Shown: positions 48,320 through 58,144 of the stretch, one piece after another | Numbering within the stretch: position 1 is the first letter of the stretch | Layout of the letters: each line of letters opens with the position of its first letter | Source of the DNA: Kordia sp965283645 | Lineage (GTDB): Bacteria; Bacteroidota; Bacteroidia; Flavobacteriales; Flavobacteriaceae | Length of the DNA: 64,000 nucleotides | Direction of reading: 5' to 3' | Assembly: GCF_965283645.1 (NCBI RefSeq) | Contig: NZ_CBDIPG010000001.1 | Coordinates: 2,170,001 to 2,234,000 of the forward strand | Made by a program: the position numbers and the translations under genes | Notes under the pieces: model-generated | Database searches by the model: none | What the model was told of the DNA's origin: nothing | What the model saw: the letters and a program-made list of their open reading frames with translations, nothing else

Positions 48320-50953
48320 ATGATTAGTTATATCATAAAATCAGGATTGTGTTTAGCGTTAATACTTTTGGTATACAAAGTACTTTTGGAACGTGAACGC
48401 ATGTACAAATTTAATCGATATTATTTACTATTCGGGTTGTGTTTTGCGTTAATTGTACCATTTATTACTATGGAAGTAACTGTTGAAATTCCTGTTACTG
48501 AAAGTACAAATGTGATCAATTTTGAAGATGCAAATTTTGCAGAAACCATTCCTTTGGCAACTGAAACTCCAGAAATTACGACAGGTATTCCTGTTTGGAT
48601 ACTTGTTTTAGTGAGTTTGTATGTGATTGGATATTTGGTGTTCTTCTTTCGTTTTATGAATAATATTTATCAAATTTTTTATAAAATCACGCGAAACGCA
48701 AAAGCTTTCTATAAAAAAGCTTCGTTGGTTTTATTAAAAGAAAATATTCTTCCACATACATTTTTACACTATATATTTATTGAAAAAGAAGCGTATGAAA
48801 CTGAGAATATTGCAGAAGAATTGTACACACATGAACTCGCACACGTGACACAAAAGCATACGATAGATATTATATTAATTGAATTGATTCAGATTGTATT
48901 TTGGTTCAATCCACTACTTATTTTTTACAAAAAAGCAATTCAGCTCAATCATGAATTTTTAGCTGATGATGCTGTATTAAAATCGAATATTCAAATTCCA
49001 ACCTATCAACAATTATTACTTGATAACGCCAGTTGGAACCACAACTTATATTTAGCCAGTAATTTAAATTTTTCTGTAACTAAAAAAAGACTACAAATGA
49101 TGACAAAACATACATCTAAAATTCGTGTTTGGCTTTTTGCCTCATTCACGATTCCTATTTTTATAGGCGCGCTATTTTTGTTTAGCACAAAAGTAATTGC
49201 TCATGAAACAACTGCTGAAATCATAGAAATTCCAGCAACAGATATGATCATTGAAGAAGATCAAGATCCGAAGAAATATTATTACCAAAACGCAACCTTC
49301 ATTTTTGAAGATGAAAACGGAAATAAGGTCAAAAAAACGTACGCAGAACTCACTATTGAGGAAAAAGCAATGTTGACACCTGCACCAAAAACGCCTGTTG
49401 CAAAACGTCCGACAGCAAAACTATTGAACGACTGGAAAGACAAAAAAGGTTTTGCCATTTGGCTTGATGGAAAAGTGATTGAAAACAATACAATTTCTAA
49501 CTATGACATTGTTCATTACACAGGAAGTTTTATTCACAAAAATGCACGAAGCAAACGTTTTCCACAATTATACCAAATGCATTTATATACAGCTAGTGGT
49601 TTTGAAGGATTGAAAAAAGAATTAGCAAGTCCATTATCAAAAAGTGCTATTTTACATATCAAAAAAGGGAAACACGGAAAGCGAGTTGGTAAAAAAGTAA
49701 GTACTACAACTGAAAAGTTAACAGCAAAAGAGGAACTTGCAGTAGCGAATGAAGTGCCTGTGAATTATATTAATGAAAATAATGGTCCTAATGAAACTGA
49801 CTTGCCTACAGAAAAGGCAAATCAAGGAAGAAAAGATATTATAATTCATATTAATAAAAATGGAAAATTTCTTGTCAATTATGAACATAGCTGCGATTTG
49901 GAAGAACTCAATACATTCATAAAGTTAGAACTTGCCAAAATTCAACACAAAAGAGCAAGAACTGGTTTAATTATTTATGATGGTTATGTAAAAGACAAAC
50001 TTACTGCTGCTATTGCTGCTGCTGAAAAAGCATTAAAAGACCTTAAAATTCGCAACATTGACCTTATGAGTTCTAAAGATGTTCCGCCACCGCCACCGCC
50101 ACCACCAGTGCCTAAAAAGCCCGTGATAATAGAGGTCGAAGAAGTCAACCCACCTAAACCAAAGAAGCCAGTAGCTGTTGAAGTGATAGAAATTGAAGTG
50201 CCAGAACCTAAAAAACCAGCGGTTATTGAAGTGAAAGAAACTGCCTATCCAAATGTAACTGAAGAACGCGCAAAAGCTATCAGTAAGATGCATCAAAATA
50301 TCAAAGGGCAAAACGTTAAGACAATGATTATTAATGGTAAAAAGCATTATTATGTTGTCAAAAATGGTATAAAATTCATTTACAATGAAGAAAGTCAATT
50401 GGTAGATGAAAACGGGAAAAGATTACCGCCACCGCCGCCAATAAAAAAAGAAGGCAAAAAAGTTGGGGAAGCATCTAAAAAATCATCTGAATGGAAAGAT
50501 GTAGCCTATTTTTCAGAAGAAGAAAAGCAAACTGGGTACATCAACATTAATGGTGAAACCTTTTATTACACAACTAAAAACGGACAGAAATTAATATACA
50601 ATCGTTTTGGCAGACCTGTAGATAAAAATGGAAAAGAATTGCCGCCACCACCGCCAAAAAAGAAAGATGAGGCTAAAAAAAATACCAAAAAAAGTAATAG
50701 AACTCGCTTGGTAGGTACAAAACATGTTCCTGATAAAAATGCTACAACAATATCGTTTCCAACAGTAAATGCAGGAAATATTGTTTCGCACATAAAAGTA
50801 ATGAACAGACATAATGCTGTGTTTTATTTTAATGAAAAACGGATCACGTATAGAGAAGCGTTGCGTATGGTACGAAAAAATAAAAACTTGCATGTATATT
50901 CACAAATTGAAACTGAAAATAGCAGCGCTTTTGTAAAGCTTTCAGAATCATAA
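48320..50953 (+). CDS. BlaR1-type M56 metallopeptidase with long Pro-rich C-terminal region
   Basis: Residues 1-285 form the M56 sensor protease: four or so membrane helices and the zinc motif H171-E-L-A-H175 in YTHELAHVTQKH, followed by LNHEFLADDAVL. The 590-residue extracytoplasmic part lacks a penicillin-binding domain; it contains KK-P-rich linkers (KKPVIIEVEEVNPPKPKKP), three PPPPPP segments, and two copies of a unit of the form KxxYYxxKNGxKxIYN...VDxNGKxLPPPPP. This signal-sensing part is unlike BlaR1 of staphylococci, so the trigger is unknown. Paired with the repressor upstream. Confidence 0.9.
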   Translation: MISYIIKSGLCLALILLVYKVLLERERMYKFNRYYLLFGLCFALIVPFITMEVTVEIPVTESTNVINFEDANFAETIPLATETPEITTGIPVWILVLVSLYVIGYLVFFFRFMNNIYQIFYKITRNAKAFYKKASLVLLKENILPHTFLHYIFIEKEAYETENIAEELYTHELAHVTQKHTIDIILIELIQIVFWFNPLLIFYKKAIQLNHEFLADDAVLKSNIQIPTYQQLLLDNASWNHNLYLASNLNFSVTKKRLQMMTKHTSKIRVWLFASFTIPIFIGALFLFSTKVIAHETTAEIIEIPATDMIIEEDQDPKKYYYQNATFIFEDENGNKVKKTYAELTIEEKAMLTPAPKTPVAKRPTAKLLNDWKDKKGFAIWLDGKVIENNTISNYDIVHYTGSFIHKNARSKRFPQLYQMHLYTASGFEGLKKELASPLSKSAILHIKKGKHGKRVGKKVSTTTEKLTAKEELAVANEVPVNYINENNGPNETDLPTEKANQGRKDIIIHINKNGKFLVNYEHSCDLEELNTFIKLELAKIQHKRARTGLIIYDGYVKDKLTAAIAAAEKALKDLKIRNIDLMSSKDVPPPPPPPPVPKKPVIIEVEEVNPPKPKKPVAVEVIEIEVPEPKKPAVIEVKETAYPNVTEERAKAISKMHQNIKGQNVKTMIINGKKHYYVVKNGIKFIYNEESQLVDENGKRLPPPPPIKKEGKKVGEASKKSSEWKDVAYFSEEEKQTGYININGETFYYTTKNGQKLIYNRFGRPVDKNGKELPPPPPKKKDEAKKNTKKSNRTRLVGTKHVPDKNATTISFPTVNAGNIVSHIKVMNRHNAVFYFNEKRITYREALRMVRKNKNLHVYSQIETENSSAFVKLSES

Positions 50954-51068
50954 CTTTCTAGATACAAACCCTATAATAAAAGTTCTTACACTCGATTTAA
51001 GTTAAAATCTTGTCTAGGAACTTTTCTTTTATATATCTTTAAAACATCCATCAAATAACAATCATATC

Positions 51069-52505
51069 ATGAAACAATTACTTTTTTTACTACTCTTATT
51101 CCTTTGTATTTCATGTGTGAAAGAAGAAGAAAAACTTGCTTCAATGGAAGTCAAAACAGACGCAGTAGCGTTTATAGAAATTCGGAATTCGATTGATGGA
51201 ATTACACTTTGGGATCATAAAACAGATACGATTTATCCGAATGAAAAAAATGAATTTTTATTTACAAAAGATATTAAAATACCTGAATTTGTGAGTATTA
51301 AAATTGGCGATACACGCTTGAACTCAATTTTACTACCTGGAAAAAAAGTGAAAATTACTTCACTTGATTCTACTTATGTTTTTGAAGGAACAAACAAGGC
51401 AGGAATGCAATTTTTAAATGATGTAGAGAGACCCAATTTTTATATGTCCGAATCTAATAAATATAAAAATGATACTACTGCAGTTCAAGTGACCAAAAAG
51501 ATGGAAACTTTAAAAGTAGCTGAATTGAAAAAGCTTCAGAAACTGGTAAAAGATCAGGAAATTGATGCCGAATTTGAAAAAATTCTCAAACAAGAAATTG
51601 ATTATTTTTATGCTTTACGAACTTCACAAATTGTTACCGTAAAACAATATGGAAAAACTCCAATTGCTGCTGATTTAATTTTGTTAATTGATGAAACTGT
51701 ACAAAAATATCCTCTAGAAACTAGTTATAAAACGAGTACTTGGAGTATGTATGCAGAGACAATTTTAAAAGAAAAAAGAACGTATGATGTATTAACTGAA
51801 GGAACTATTACAAAAGATACATTATCAAGTTTCTATAAAAGAGACGCATTACATCCGTTTTATTACAACATGATAAGTTCGTATGAAAACAAAGAAGTTG
51901 CAGAAAAAGCGGCGGCAACATATATTATTAGTGAAGCAAAACAGCGTAAATTTGAAAAAAGCTTGATTTCAGTATATGAACAATTTCAAAAAGACTTTCC
52001 AAATAGTATATACGAATCATACTTAACACCAGATATTGATGAAATTCGTGAATATTATGTGAAAATTTCTGGAGAAATGCCAGCTAGTGTAAAATTCTAT
52101 GAAAATGAAAATATTGCAAGTTTGAACGATTTATTATCAGATTTAAAAGGTGAAAAATATTATGTTGATCTTTGGGCAACTTGGTGTAGTCCTTGTAAAC
52201 GAGAATTTAAACACAATGATGAATTGAATATTTTGCTTAAAGAAAAAGGGTATAAAAAACTTTACATTTCGTTAGACAAACCTGAACAACGTGCAAAGTG
52301 GAAACAAGACATCAAGTATTTCGACTTAAGTGGTTTACATTTATTAGCTAGTAAGAAATTTTTTGTAGACTTCGAAACAAACCATTCCTTAGCAGATGGT
52401 TACATTACGATTCCTCAATATTTAATTATTGATGCAACAGGTAATTTGGTCACTAATAATGCGCCACGACCTAGTCAAATGGAGAAACTTCGTGAATTTT
52501 TGTAA
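51069..52505 (+). CDS. TlpA-like thioredoxin-fold lipoprotein
   Basis: The lipobox LFLCISC makes Cys16 the lipidated residue. Residues 25-115 form a beta-rich DUF4369-like N-terminal domain, the middle is helical, and the C-terminal 150 residues form a thioredoxin domain with C373-S-P-C376 in YVDLWATWCSPCKREF and a cis-Pro loop YITIPQYLIID. The layout is that of Bacteroidota TlpA/ResA-like proteins that act in the envelope as disulfide reductases. A single gene, 63 bp from its neighbour. Confidence 0.9.
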   Translation: MKQLLFLLLLFLCISCVKEEEKLASMEVKTDAVAFIEIRNSIDGITLWDHKTDTIYPNEKNEFLFTKDIKIPEFVSIKIGDTRLNSILLPGKKVKITSLDSTYVFEGTNKAGMQFLNDVERPNFYMSESNKYKNDTTAVQVTKKMETLKVAELKKLQKLVKDQEIDAEFEKILKQEIDYFYALRTSQIVTVKQYGKTPIAADLILLIDETVQKYPLETSYKTSTWSMYAETILKEKRTYDVLTEGTITKDTLSSFYKRDALHPFYYNMISSYENKEVAEKAAATYIISEAKQRKFEKSLISVYEQFQKDFPNSIYESYLTPDIDEIREYYVKISGEMPASVKFYENENIASLNDLLSDLKGEKYYVDLWATWCSPCKREFKHNDELNILLKEKGYKKLYISLDKPEQRAKWKQDIKYFDLSGLHLLASKKFFVDFETNHSLADGYITIPQYLIIDATGNLVTNNAPRPSQMEKLREFL

Positions 52506-52560
52506 CATTTACAGGAATCCTGCGTTCTTATAGTATCATCATCATTCAAAAGACTTTTTT

Positions 52561-53661
52561 ATGTTAAAACAATTTTTCCTCGTTTGTTCGGGCGTTGACC
52601 TCAACTTGGTCCGCGACTGTAGCGATGGCGAACAAACCAAATATGCTGGAATTGGCGCTACCGTATTTTTTACTGCTCTCATGGCTTTTATAGCAAGTAG
52701 TTATGCTTTATATACCGTTTTTGATAATCCATTTGCCGCAGTTGGTTTTGGACTTATTTGGGGATTGCTAATTTTTAATTTAGATCGCTTTATCGTTTCT
52801 ACACTTCGAAAAAGAGAGAATAAATTTGATGAAATTTTACAAGCAACACCTCGTATTATTTTAGCTGTAATTATTGCCGTTGTTATTTCCAAACCCTTGG
52901 AATTAAAGATATTTGAAAAAGAAATCAATCAGGTTTTATTAGAGCAAAAGAATGAGCTTACACTTGAAAACAAAACACAAATTGCACAACAGTTTACGCC
53001 TGAAATTGAACAAATTAAGAGTGAAATTACACAGCTAAAAAATGATGTCGTTACGAAAGAAAAAGAAGTAAACGATTTATATGAAACCTTTATTGCTGAA
53101 GCTGAAGGACGTAAAGGAACTGAACTTGTTGGTAAAGGTCCAGTGTATAAAGAGAAAAGAGAAAAACATGATGCCGCGTTGCAAGAGTTACAATCTTTAC
53201 GAGCTGAAACCAGTGATAAATTAGCGGTAAAAGAACTCGCTATTACAGATTTAGTTGAAAAACAAAAAACACAAGAAACTAATACACAACCTATTATTGA
53301 TGGTTTTGACGGATTGATGGCACGCGTAAATGCATTGGGAGAATTGCCTTGGCTTCCTTCCTTTTTTATCTTTTTATTGTTCTTAGCCGTAGAAACATCT
53401 CCAATTTTTGCAAAATTATTTACTTCAAAAGGTGAATATGATGTAAAATTACAAGATGCCGAAGATGCAGTGAAAACGTGGGTTGCACAAAAAGTACATC
53501 AGCGAAAAACCTTATTGGATACGGATGTTGCTCTAAATAATAAAGTATACGCAGATATTGCTGAAGAAGAAGAATTGTACACGCACAAACGCAAAAAAGC
53601 CCGTGAATTGATGAAATTACAAGCAGATGCTTTCTTTAATTTACAGAAGAAACAGTTCTAA
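52561..53661 (+). CDS. DUF4407 membrane protein
   Basis: The 366 residues match DUF4407: start FFLVCSGVDLNLVRDCSDGEQ, two N-terminal helices (about 30-52 and 58-78, with FGLIWGLLIFNLDRFIVSTLRKR), a third near 97-113, a long coiled coil (about 120-255, rich in Lys/Glu) and a fourth helix (about 265-285, WLPSFFIFLLFLAVETSP). Family function is unknown; the coiled coil between membrane segments suggests a scaffold. Confidence 0.9.
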   Translation: MLKQFFLVCSGVDLNLVRDCSDGEQTKYAGIGATVFFTALMAFIASSYALYTVFDNPFAAVGFGLIWGLLIFNLDRFIVSTLRKRENKFDEILQATPRIILAVIIAVVISKPLELKIFEKEINQVLLEQKNELTLENKTQIAQQFTPEIEQIKSEITQLKNDVVTKEKEVNDLYETFIAEAEGRKGTELVGKGPVYKEKREKHDAALQELQSLRAETSDKLAVKELAITDLVEKQKTQETNTQPIIDGFDGLMARVNALGELPWLPSFFIFLLFLAVETSPIFAKLFTSKGEYDVKLQDAEDAVKTWVAQKVHQRKTLLDTDVALNNKVYADIAEEEELYTHKRKKARELMKLQADAFFNLQKKQF

Positions 53662-53670
53662 CTTAACTTG

Positions 53671-53895
53671 TTAGTTTGTAAGACTTTTTAAATGTTTAAT
53701 CATTCGTTGTTGTGCTTTGGCTTGTGCAATTTGTAGACTTGTGGCAAATTCACTTTCTGCAATTGCACGGTATAAAACTTCACCGTTTTTGTAAACTATC
53801 CACCAATATTTGCTGTCTTGAATATATTCTGCTTTTAAATGATAGCCATCATCTGTGATGACTTCCTTAAATTTTTTATCTCCTTTCCATCTCAT
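53671..53895 (-). CDS. Small conserved-looking protein of unknown function
   Basis: The 74 residues (MRWKGDKKFKEVITDDGYHL) form a short beta-rich fold with aromatics (DSKYWWIVYKNGEVLYRAIA) and a C-terminal helix (AQAKAQQRMIKHLKSL). No signal peptide or cysteine. It converges on the DUF4407 gene with only 9 bp between stops. Family not recognised. Confidence 0.6.
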   Translation of the reverse strand: MRWKGDKKFKEVITDDGYHLKAEYIQDSKYWWIVYKNGEVLYRAIAESEFATSLQIAQAKAQQRMIKHLKSLTN

Positions 53896-54022
53896 TTTTT
53901 AAGTAGTCCCTTTTTTTAAAGAATAAAAAATAAGAAATATATTGCAAACAATCTCAGTTACTGACGTTAAATGTTCTGAAAGTGAATATAGTAGTCATGA
54001 AACTGATGTAGAATGTTCTCTA

Positions 54023-54742
54023 TCATAAAAGATTGAGTCGTTGCATAAGTTCCTTCTTGTTGGCTCTACTTACTGGAATTACATCTTGTTTTATCAACAC
54101 ACTATTATCTTCAATATCTACAATTTTTGTGGTATTTATAATGTAAGAACGATGCACTTTTAAGAATAAAGAGCTTGGCAACTTTTCTTCTATTTTTTTA
54201 AGTGTAGAATGTACAATATAGTTTTTGTCTTCTGCCTTTATTTTAATGTAATCACCTTTGGCTTCTATAACACAAATATCTGGAATGTTTATTTTTACCA
54301 GACGACGATCAATATTTACATACAAATCATTTCCTACGCTAGCCGTATCATCAGAAGATGTAAGTACAGGTTCTTCTGCTTTTGCTGACGCATTTCTATC
54401 TTTCATACGACCAACAGCTTTTCCAAAGCGTTCTGGCGTGATTGGTTTTACCAAATAATCAACAACACAATCGTACTCAAAAGCATCTAAGGCAAAGTTT
54501 TTATCAGAAGTAGTTAATATAATTTGTGGCGGATTTTTCAACGTTTGAATAAAATCAAACCCAGAAAATGTTGGCATATGTATGTCTAAAAAAATAAGAT
54601 CAACTGTATCTGAGTTTAAGTATTTTATAGCATCAATTGCATTATCGAACTCTTCTTCAATAACAAGTTCTTCTATTTTTTTACAGAGCTGTCTCGTAAT
54701 TGCTCTTGCTGTTGCTTCATCGTCAACAATTATACACTTCAT
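54023..54742 (-). CDS. LytTR-family response regulator
   Basis: A receiver domain (acidic pocket VDDE at 6-9, phospho-acceptor D53 in LIFLDIHMP, K near 98 in YLVKPI) is joined through a linker to a LytTR DNA-binding domain (about 135-239, LYVNIDRRLVKINI to VIPVSRANKKELMQRL). Such regulators bind tandem 9-bp sites. It is 12 bp downstream of the Hpt gene and belongs to the phosphorelay group 54023-57706. Confidence 0.93.
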   Translation of the reverse strand: MKCIIVDDEATARAITRQLCKKIEELVIEEEFDNAIDAIKYLNSDTVDLIFLDIHMPTFSGFDFIQTLKNPPQIILTTSDKNFALDAFEYDCVVDYLVKPITPERFGKAVGRMKDRNASAKAEEPVLTSSDDTASVGNDLYVNIDRRLVKINIPDICVIEAKGDYIKIKAEDKNYIVHSTLKKIEEKLPSSLFLKVHRSYIINTTKIVDIEDNSVLIKQDVIPVSRANKKELMQRLNLL

Positions 54743-54754
54743 AAGTAGGTAGGC

Positions 54755-55078
54755 TTAAATTTTGGTTAAAAATTCTTCCATGTTTTGCAAAATCCTCATA
54801 AACATATTATATCCACTTGAATCGTCTTTTCTTAGCGCTTCTTCAAAGGAAGCGGCAAACTCATAGCTTTTTTCAAGTCCCAAAATACTAATTTTATGTT
54901 TAATTTTATGCACGAGTTCAGCGGAATTTTGATAGTTTTTATCAAGTATGCTTTGTACAAAAGCTTCTTTTTCGGTAGGAAGTTCTCTTTTTAAGATCGA
55001 AATCATGCTTGCTTCAAACGCTTTGTCACCATCAGAAAGCATGTGTATGTATGATAAATTTGGAGTGTCTAATTGCAT
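54755..55078 (-). CDS. Hpt (histidine phosphotransfer) domain protein
   Basis: The 107 residues form a four-helix Hpt domain with H57 in SAELVHKIKHKISILG as the phospho-acceptor, the usual H-x-(L/I)-K-x3-x3-LG signature. It can shuttle phosphate between the sensor kinase directly upstream (1 bp gap) and the LytTR regulator downstream (12 bp gap). Confidence 0.9.
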   Translation of the reverse strand: MQLDTPNLSYIHMLSDGDKAFEASMISILKRELPTEKEAFVQSILDKNYQNSAELVHKIKHKISILGLEKSYEFAASFEEALRKDDSSGYNMFMRILQNMEEFLTKI

Positions 55079-55079
55079 A

Positions 55080-57143
55080 TTATTTCCGTATTGTGAAAAA
55101 GAATTTAGTTCCTATGTTCTCTTCTGATTCTACGTAAATTTCCCCATTGTAGAGTTCTATAATTTTTTTTACGATAGATAATCCAATTCCTGTTGATTTG
55201 CCCTTTTCATTAAGTGTTTGGAATATTTTGAATATTTTATCATGGTAATTTTTGGCAATACCAACTCCATTATCTTCAACTGAAAATTTCCAAAACTTTT
55301 CCTGTTCTTCAAACGTCACTTCTATTTTCCCATCCTTCTTATCAACATAATTAATGGCATTACTAATTAGGTTTTGAAATACTTGCTTGATGCGTGTTTT
55401 ATCTGCTTGTATTACTGGCAAGTTTTCTGGATATACGAATTTGATATGATCTGGAATGTATAAAATTGTTTGAATATCTTCTAAAATATCCTTTATGCCA
55501 ACATTTTGTACGGTAATGATATTTTTATCGCTTACGCTAGAATAACGCAAGATACCATCAATAAGCGCATCCATTTGTTCTAACTTATTATTGAGCTTGT
55601 CAAAAGTTTCTGTGGCATTGTCATCCAGCACTTCTTCATAATCCTCTTGAAACCAAGATATTAATGCATTTATGCTTCGCAAAGGAGATTTTAAATCGTG
55701 CGAAACTATATGTGCAAAATCATGAAGTTCTTTGTTACTTCGTTGTAAATTATCAAGTAATTCTTTGTTTTGACTTTCCGCTTCAATAGTACGTTCTAAG
55801 TTTGCGGCGTTTGTTAATTGAATCGACACTAAATCTGCAACATTTTTTAGTAAACGCAAGTGTTCTTTCGTGAAAAAACTTTTTGCTGAGTTTTCTGAAT
55901 CTATCACACCAATTACATTTCCATCAACAATAATTGGAACTGTAATTTCCGAATATCTTCTTTTATCATCTACAACATAGCGTTCATCTTTGCTTGTGTC
56001 ATGAATCAACGCTGCTTTTCCTGTTTCGGCTATATTTCCAACAATTCCTCTTCCAAATGGAATAAATATTTTGTCAATAATTTCTTTGTTCTCATCAACT
56101 TTTGCACCGTAACCTGCTATTTGTTCCAGTACTTTATTTTCATTATTTACAAGATATACGACGCAATCTTCAAACTCTAAATCACGAGCAATTACGTTGG
56201 CAATTTCCCAAGCAATGTCATGAATATTTAGTTTTCCAATAAATGAACGTGTTAAGTTGTTGAGTGTGCTCAACATTAAATGTCTTTTATGTTTTTCTGT
56301 AACGTCTTGTACAAATGCCAACTGATATTTCACCGCTCCTGAGCTGTCTCTAATTGCTGTAACATTTGTTTCTGATAGAAAGTAAGTTCCATCTTTCCGC
56401 TTGTAGCGTTCGGTAAGATCGTACCTATCTATTTCGCCAGCCACCATTTGATCATAATACATCTGAGATTCTTCGTGTGCTTCTTGATAAGATAAGTTTT
56501 CTACCGGAACGCCGAGTAATTCTTCTTCAGAATATTGTGTGAATTTTTGAAATGCTTGGTTCGTTTTTATGATATTTCTATCTTCCGCTAGTACAATTCC
56601 GGCTAATGAATTGTCTACAATAGCGGCTAGTTGTTCTTGTTGCTCATCAAAAATAGTGGTGTCTTTTTTCGACTGTGTGATATCGCGTACAATTCCTTGT
56701 GCTGCAATAATTCGTCCTTCTTCATTATAAATTAGACTCGAATTGATCTGAACCCATTTTACTTCTTTTGTTTTTGTGTAAACTCTGGCTTCGTAGTTTT
56801 CAAAAGAACCATCTTCAATCAATTTTGCAAAAGAATTCATTGCATATTCAAAGTCTTCTTTGTAAATAATGTTTACTACATTCAAGTCTTCTTTTTTGAT
56901 ATCGTATCCAAAAAGCTTTACAGCTGCATCATTCATTTTGATGACATTTCCCATGATATCCATCAAAACAAAAGAGTCGAGAATGTTTTGAAAAACACCA
57001 TCAAATTCGATCGTTTTTTTCTGAAGTGCTTCTTTTACTTCTAGAAGCTCGCTAGTGCGATGTAGCAAAAGTGCTTCTGCTTTTTCGCGGGCTTTTTTTT
57101 CGTTTTGTAGCGCTAGTTTTAGGGTCTGAATTGGGTCTTTCAT
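55080..57143 (-). CDS. PAS-PAS-GAF sensor histidine kinase
   Basis: The 687-residue kinase has no membrane segment: coiled coil (1-40), PAS (about 45-160), PAS (about 170-290, SLAGIVLAEDRNIIKTNQAF), GAF (about 300-455), HisKA with phospho-acceptor H482 in AHIVSHDLKSPLRS, and HATPase_c (N box NLISNAINYVD, G1 DNGVGI, G2 GKSTGIGLSIV). A soluble sensor of small ligands or redox is likely. It has no receiver; the partners are encoded next to it. A -7 box TAGATTTG (57151-57158) lies directly before it. Confidence 0.93.
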   Translation of the reverse strand: MKDPIQTLKLALQNEKKAREKAEALLLHRTSELLEVKEALQKKTIEFDGVFQNILDSFVLMDIMGNVIKMNDAAVKLFGYDIKKEDLNVVNIIYKEDFEYAMNSFAKLIEDGSFENYEARVYTKTKEVKWVQINSSLIYNEEGRIIAAQGIVRDITQSKKDTTIFDEQQEQLAAIVDNSLAGIVLAEDRNIIKTNQAFQKFTQYSEEELLGVPVENLSYQEAHEESQMYYDQMVAGEIDRYDLTERYKRKDGTYFLSETNVTAIRDSSGAVKYQLAFVQDVTEKHKRHLMLSTLNNLTRSFIGKLNIHDIAWEIANVIARDLEFEDCVVYLVNNENKVLEQIAGYGAKVDENKEIIDKIFIPFGRGIVGNIAETGKAALIHDTSKDERYVVDDKRRYSEITVPIIVDGNVIGVIDSENSAKSFFTKEHLRLLKNVADLVSIQLTNAANLERTIEAESQNKELLDNLQRSNKELHDFAHIVSHDLKSPLRSINALISWFQEDYEEVLDDNATETFDKLNNKLEQMDALIDGILRYSSVSDKNIITVQNVGIKDILEDIQTILYIPDHIKFVYPENLPVIQADKTRIKQVFQNLISNAINYVDKKDGKIEVTFEEQEKFWKFSVEDNGVGIAKNYHDKIFKIFQTLNEKGKSTGIGLSIVKKIIELYNGEIYVESEENIGTKFFFTIRK

Positions 57144-57292
57144 TTAAACGCAAATCTAAATTGATTCGTATTTTGCGTTGAATATACTAAATTCCGCATA
57201 AATTACAGACGTTTAACCTAATTAACCGACGATCTACACAGTTTGTATACCGTGTACTATGAGATAAAATGTATAGGAAAAAGAATTATGGT

Positions 57293-57706
57293 TTAGAAAG
57301 TAATCACTTCATTTACCATCCAATAATCGATAACACGTTGAATTTTAAGAATATAATCTTCGTATCGTAATGGTTTTATGATGTAACCAGCAATTCCTAA
57401 CTTGTAACTTTCCAACATATCTTTATGATTGTTAGAAGTTGTTACGATAATTGCAGGAATATAACGCAAATGTTCGTCCTCCTTGAGTTCTTTTAAGAAT
57501 TCAAGTCCGTTCATTTTTGGCATATTTAAATCGAGTAAGATGACATTTGGAAGCTCTTCCTTTTTTTTCAAAATAGCAAGTGCTTCTTCTCCATTCTTAG
57601 CTTCAAGTATACGATGTTTAAATCCTAGTTTTTTTAAAGACCTTTTAAACTTCATTACTTCAATCTCATCATCCTCGATAAATAAAAACGAAAGATTTTC
57701 TACCAT
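57293..57706 (-). CDS. CheY-like single-domain response regulator
   Basis: The 137 residues are a receiver domain alone (acidic EDDE at 11-14, phospho-acceptor D59 in VILLDLNMP, K near 115 in YIIKPL). The ATG at 57706 is preferred over an upstream GTG frame start (57733). The gap of 149 bp separates it from the kinase, so it may have its own promoter, but position and orientation put it in the same relay. It may act as a phosphate sink or a protein-contact regulator. Confidence 0.9.
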   Translation of the reverse strand: MVENLSFLFIEDDEIEVMKFKRSLKKLGFKHRILEAKNGEEALAILKKKEELPNVILLDLNMPKMNGLEFLKELKEDEHLRYIPAIIVTTSNNHKDMLESYKLGIAGYIIKPLRYEDYILKIQRVIDYWMVNEVITF

Positions 57707-57855
57707 TGGCGTTAATGTTATATCTCCAATCACAACGTAAATTTCTTATTTATATGTTAGATAAAAAACATCTTTCGATTAAACTCAATTTAAAATAGGT
57801 TGAATGGTCTTTTAAGTTAGACTAATGGTTTTTGGAATTATGTGCTTTTTGTCGA

Positions 57856-58128
57856 TTATGCATTGTTTTTAATGATGTTCTCATAATGTCTTTCCAAATT
57901 TGTAGGATTATAAACACGTTTTGCACTTGGCGGGTATTTTGCTAAAAGTCGTTTAGGGCGAATTGGTCGTTTTGTGAAATTTCCGCCACAATTTGGGCAT
58001 GTGTTTTTCAGAATTGTTGTTACACATTCTTCACAATAGGTACATTCAAATGTACAAATAAGTGCATTTGTAGCATCAAAAGGTAAGTCTTTATTGCAAT
58101 GTTCGCAATTTGGTCTTATTTCTAACAT
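57856..58128 (-). CDS. DUF1272 zinc-ribbon-like protein
   Basis: The 90-residue protein has the DUF1272 signature: MLEIRPNCEHCNKDLPFDAT, then CTFECTYCEECV and CPNCGG, that is four Cys pairs able to bind two zinc ions. A basic tail (RPIRPKRLLAKYPPS) follows. Function is unknown. It is 16 bp downstream of the MmcQ/YjbR gene, probably one transcript. Confidence 0.9.
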   Translation of the reverse strand: MLEIRPNCEHCNKDLPFDATNALICTFECTYCEECVTTILKNTCPNCGGNFTKRPIRPKRLLAKYPPSAKRVYNPTNLERHYENIIKNNA

Positions 58129-58144
58129 AGTTTCTTTTGACGTA

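Noticed and set aside
48320..50953. Beta-lactam resistance sensor
   Set aside because: The protein has the M56 protease but no penicillin-binding domain, and no beta-lactamase gene is adjacent.
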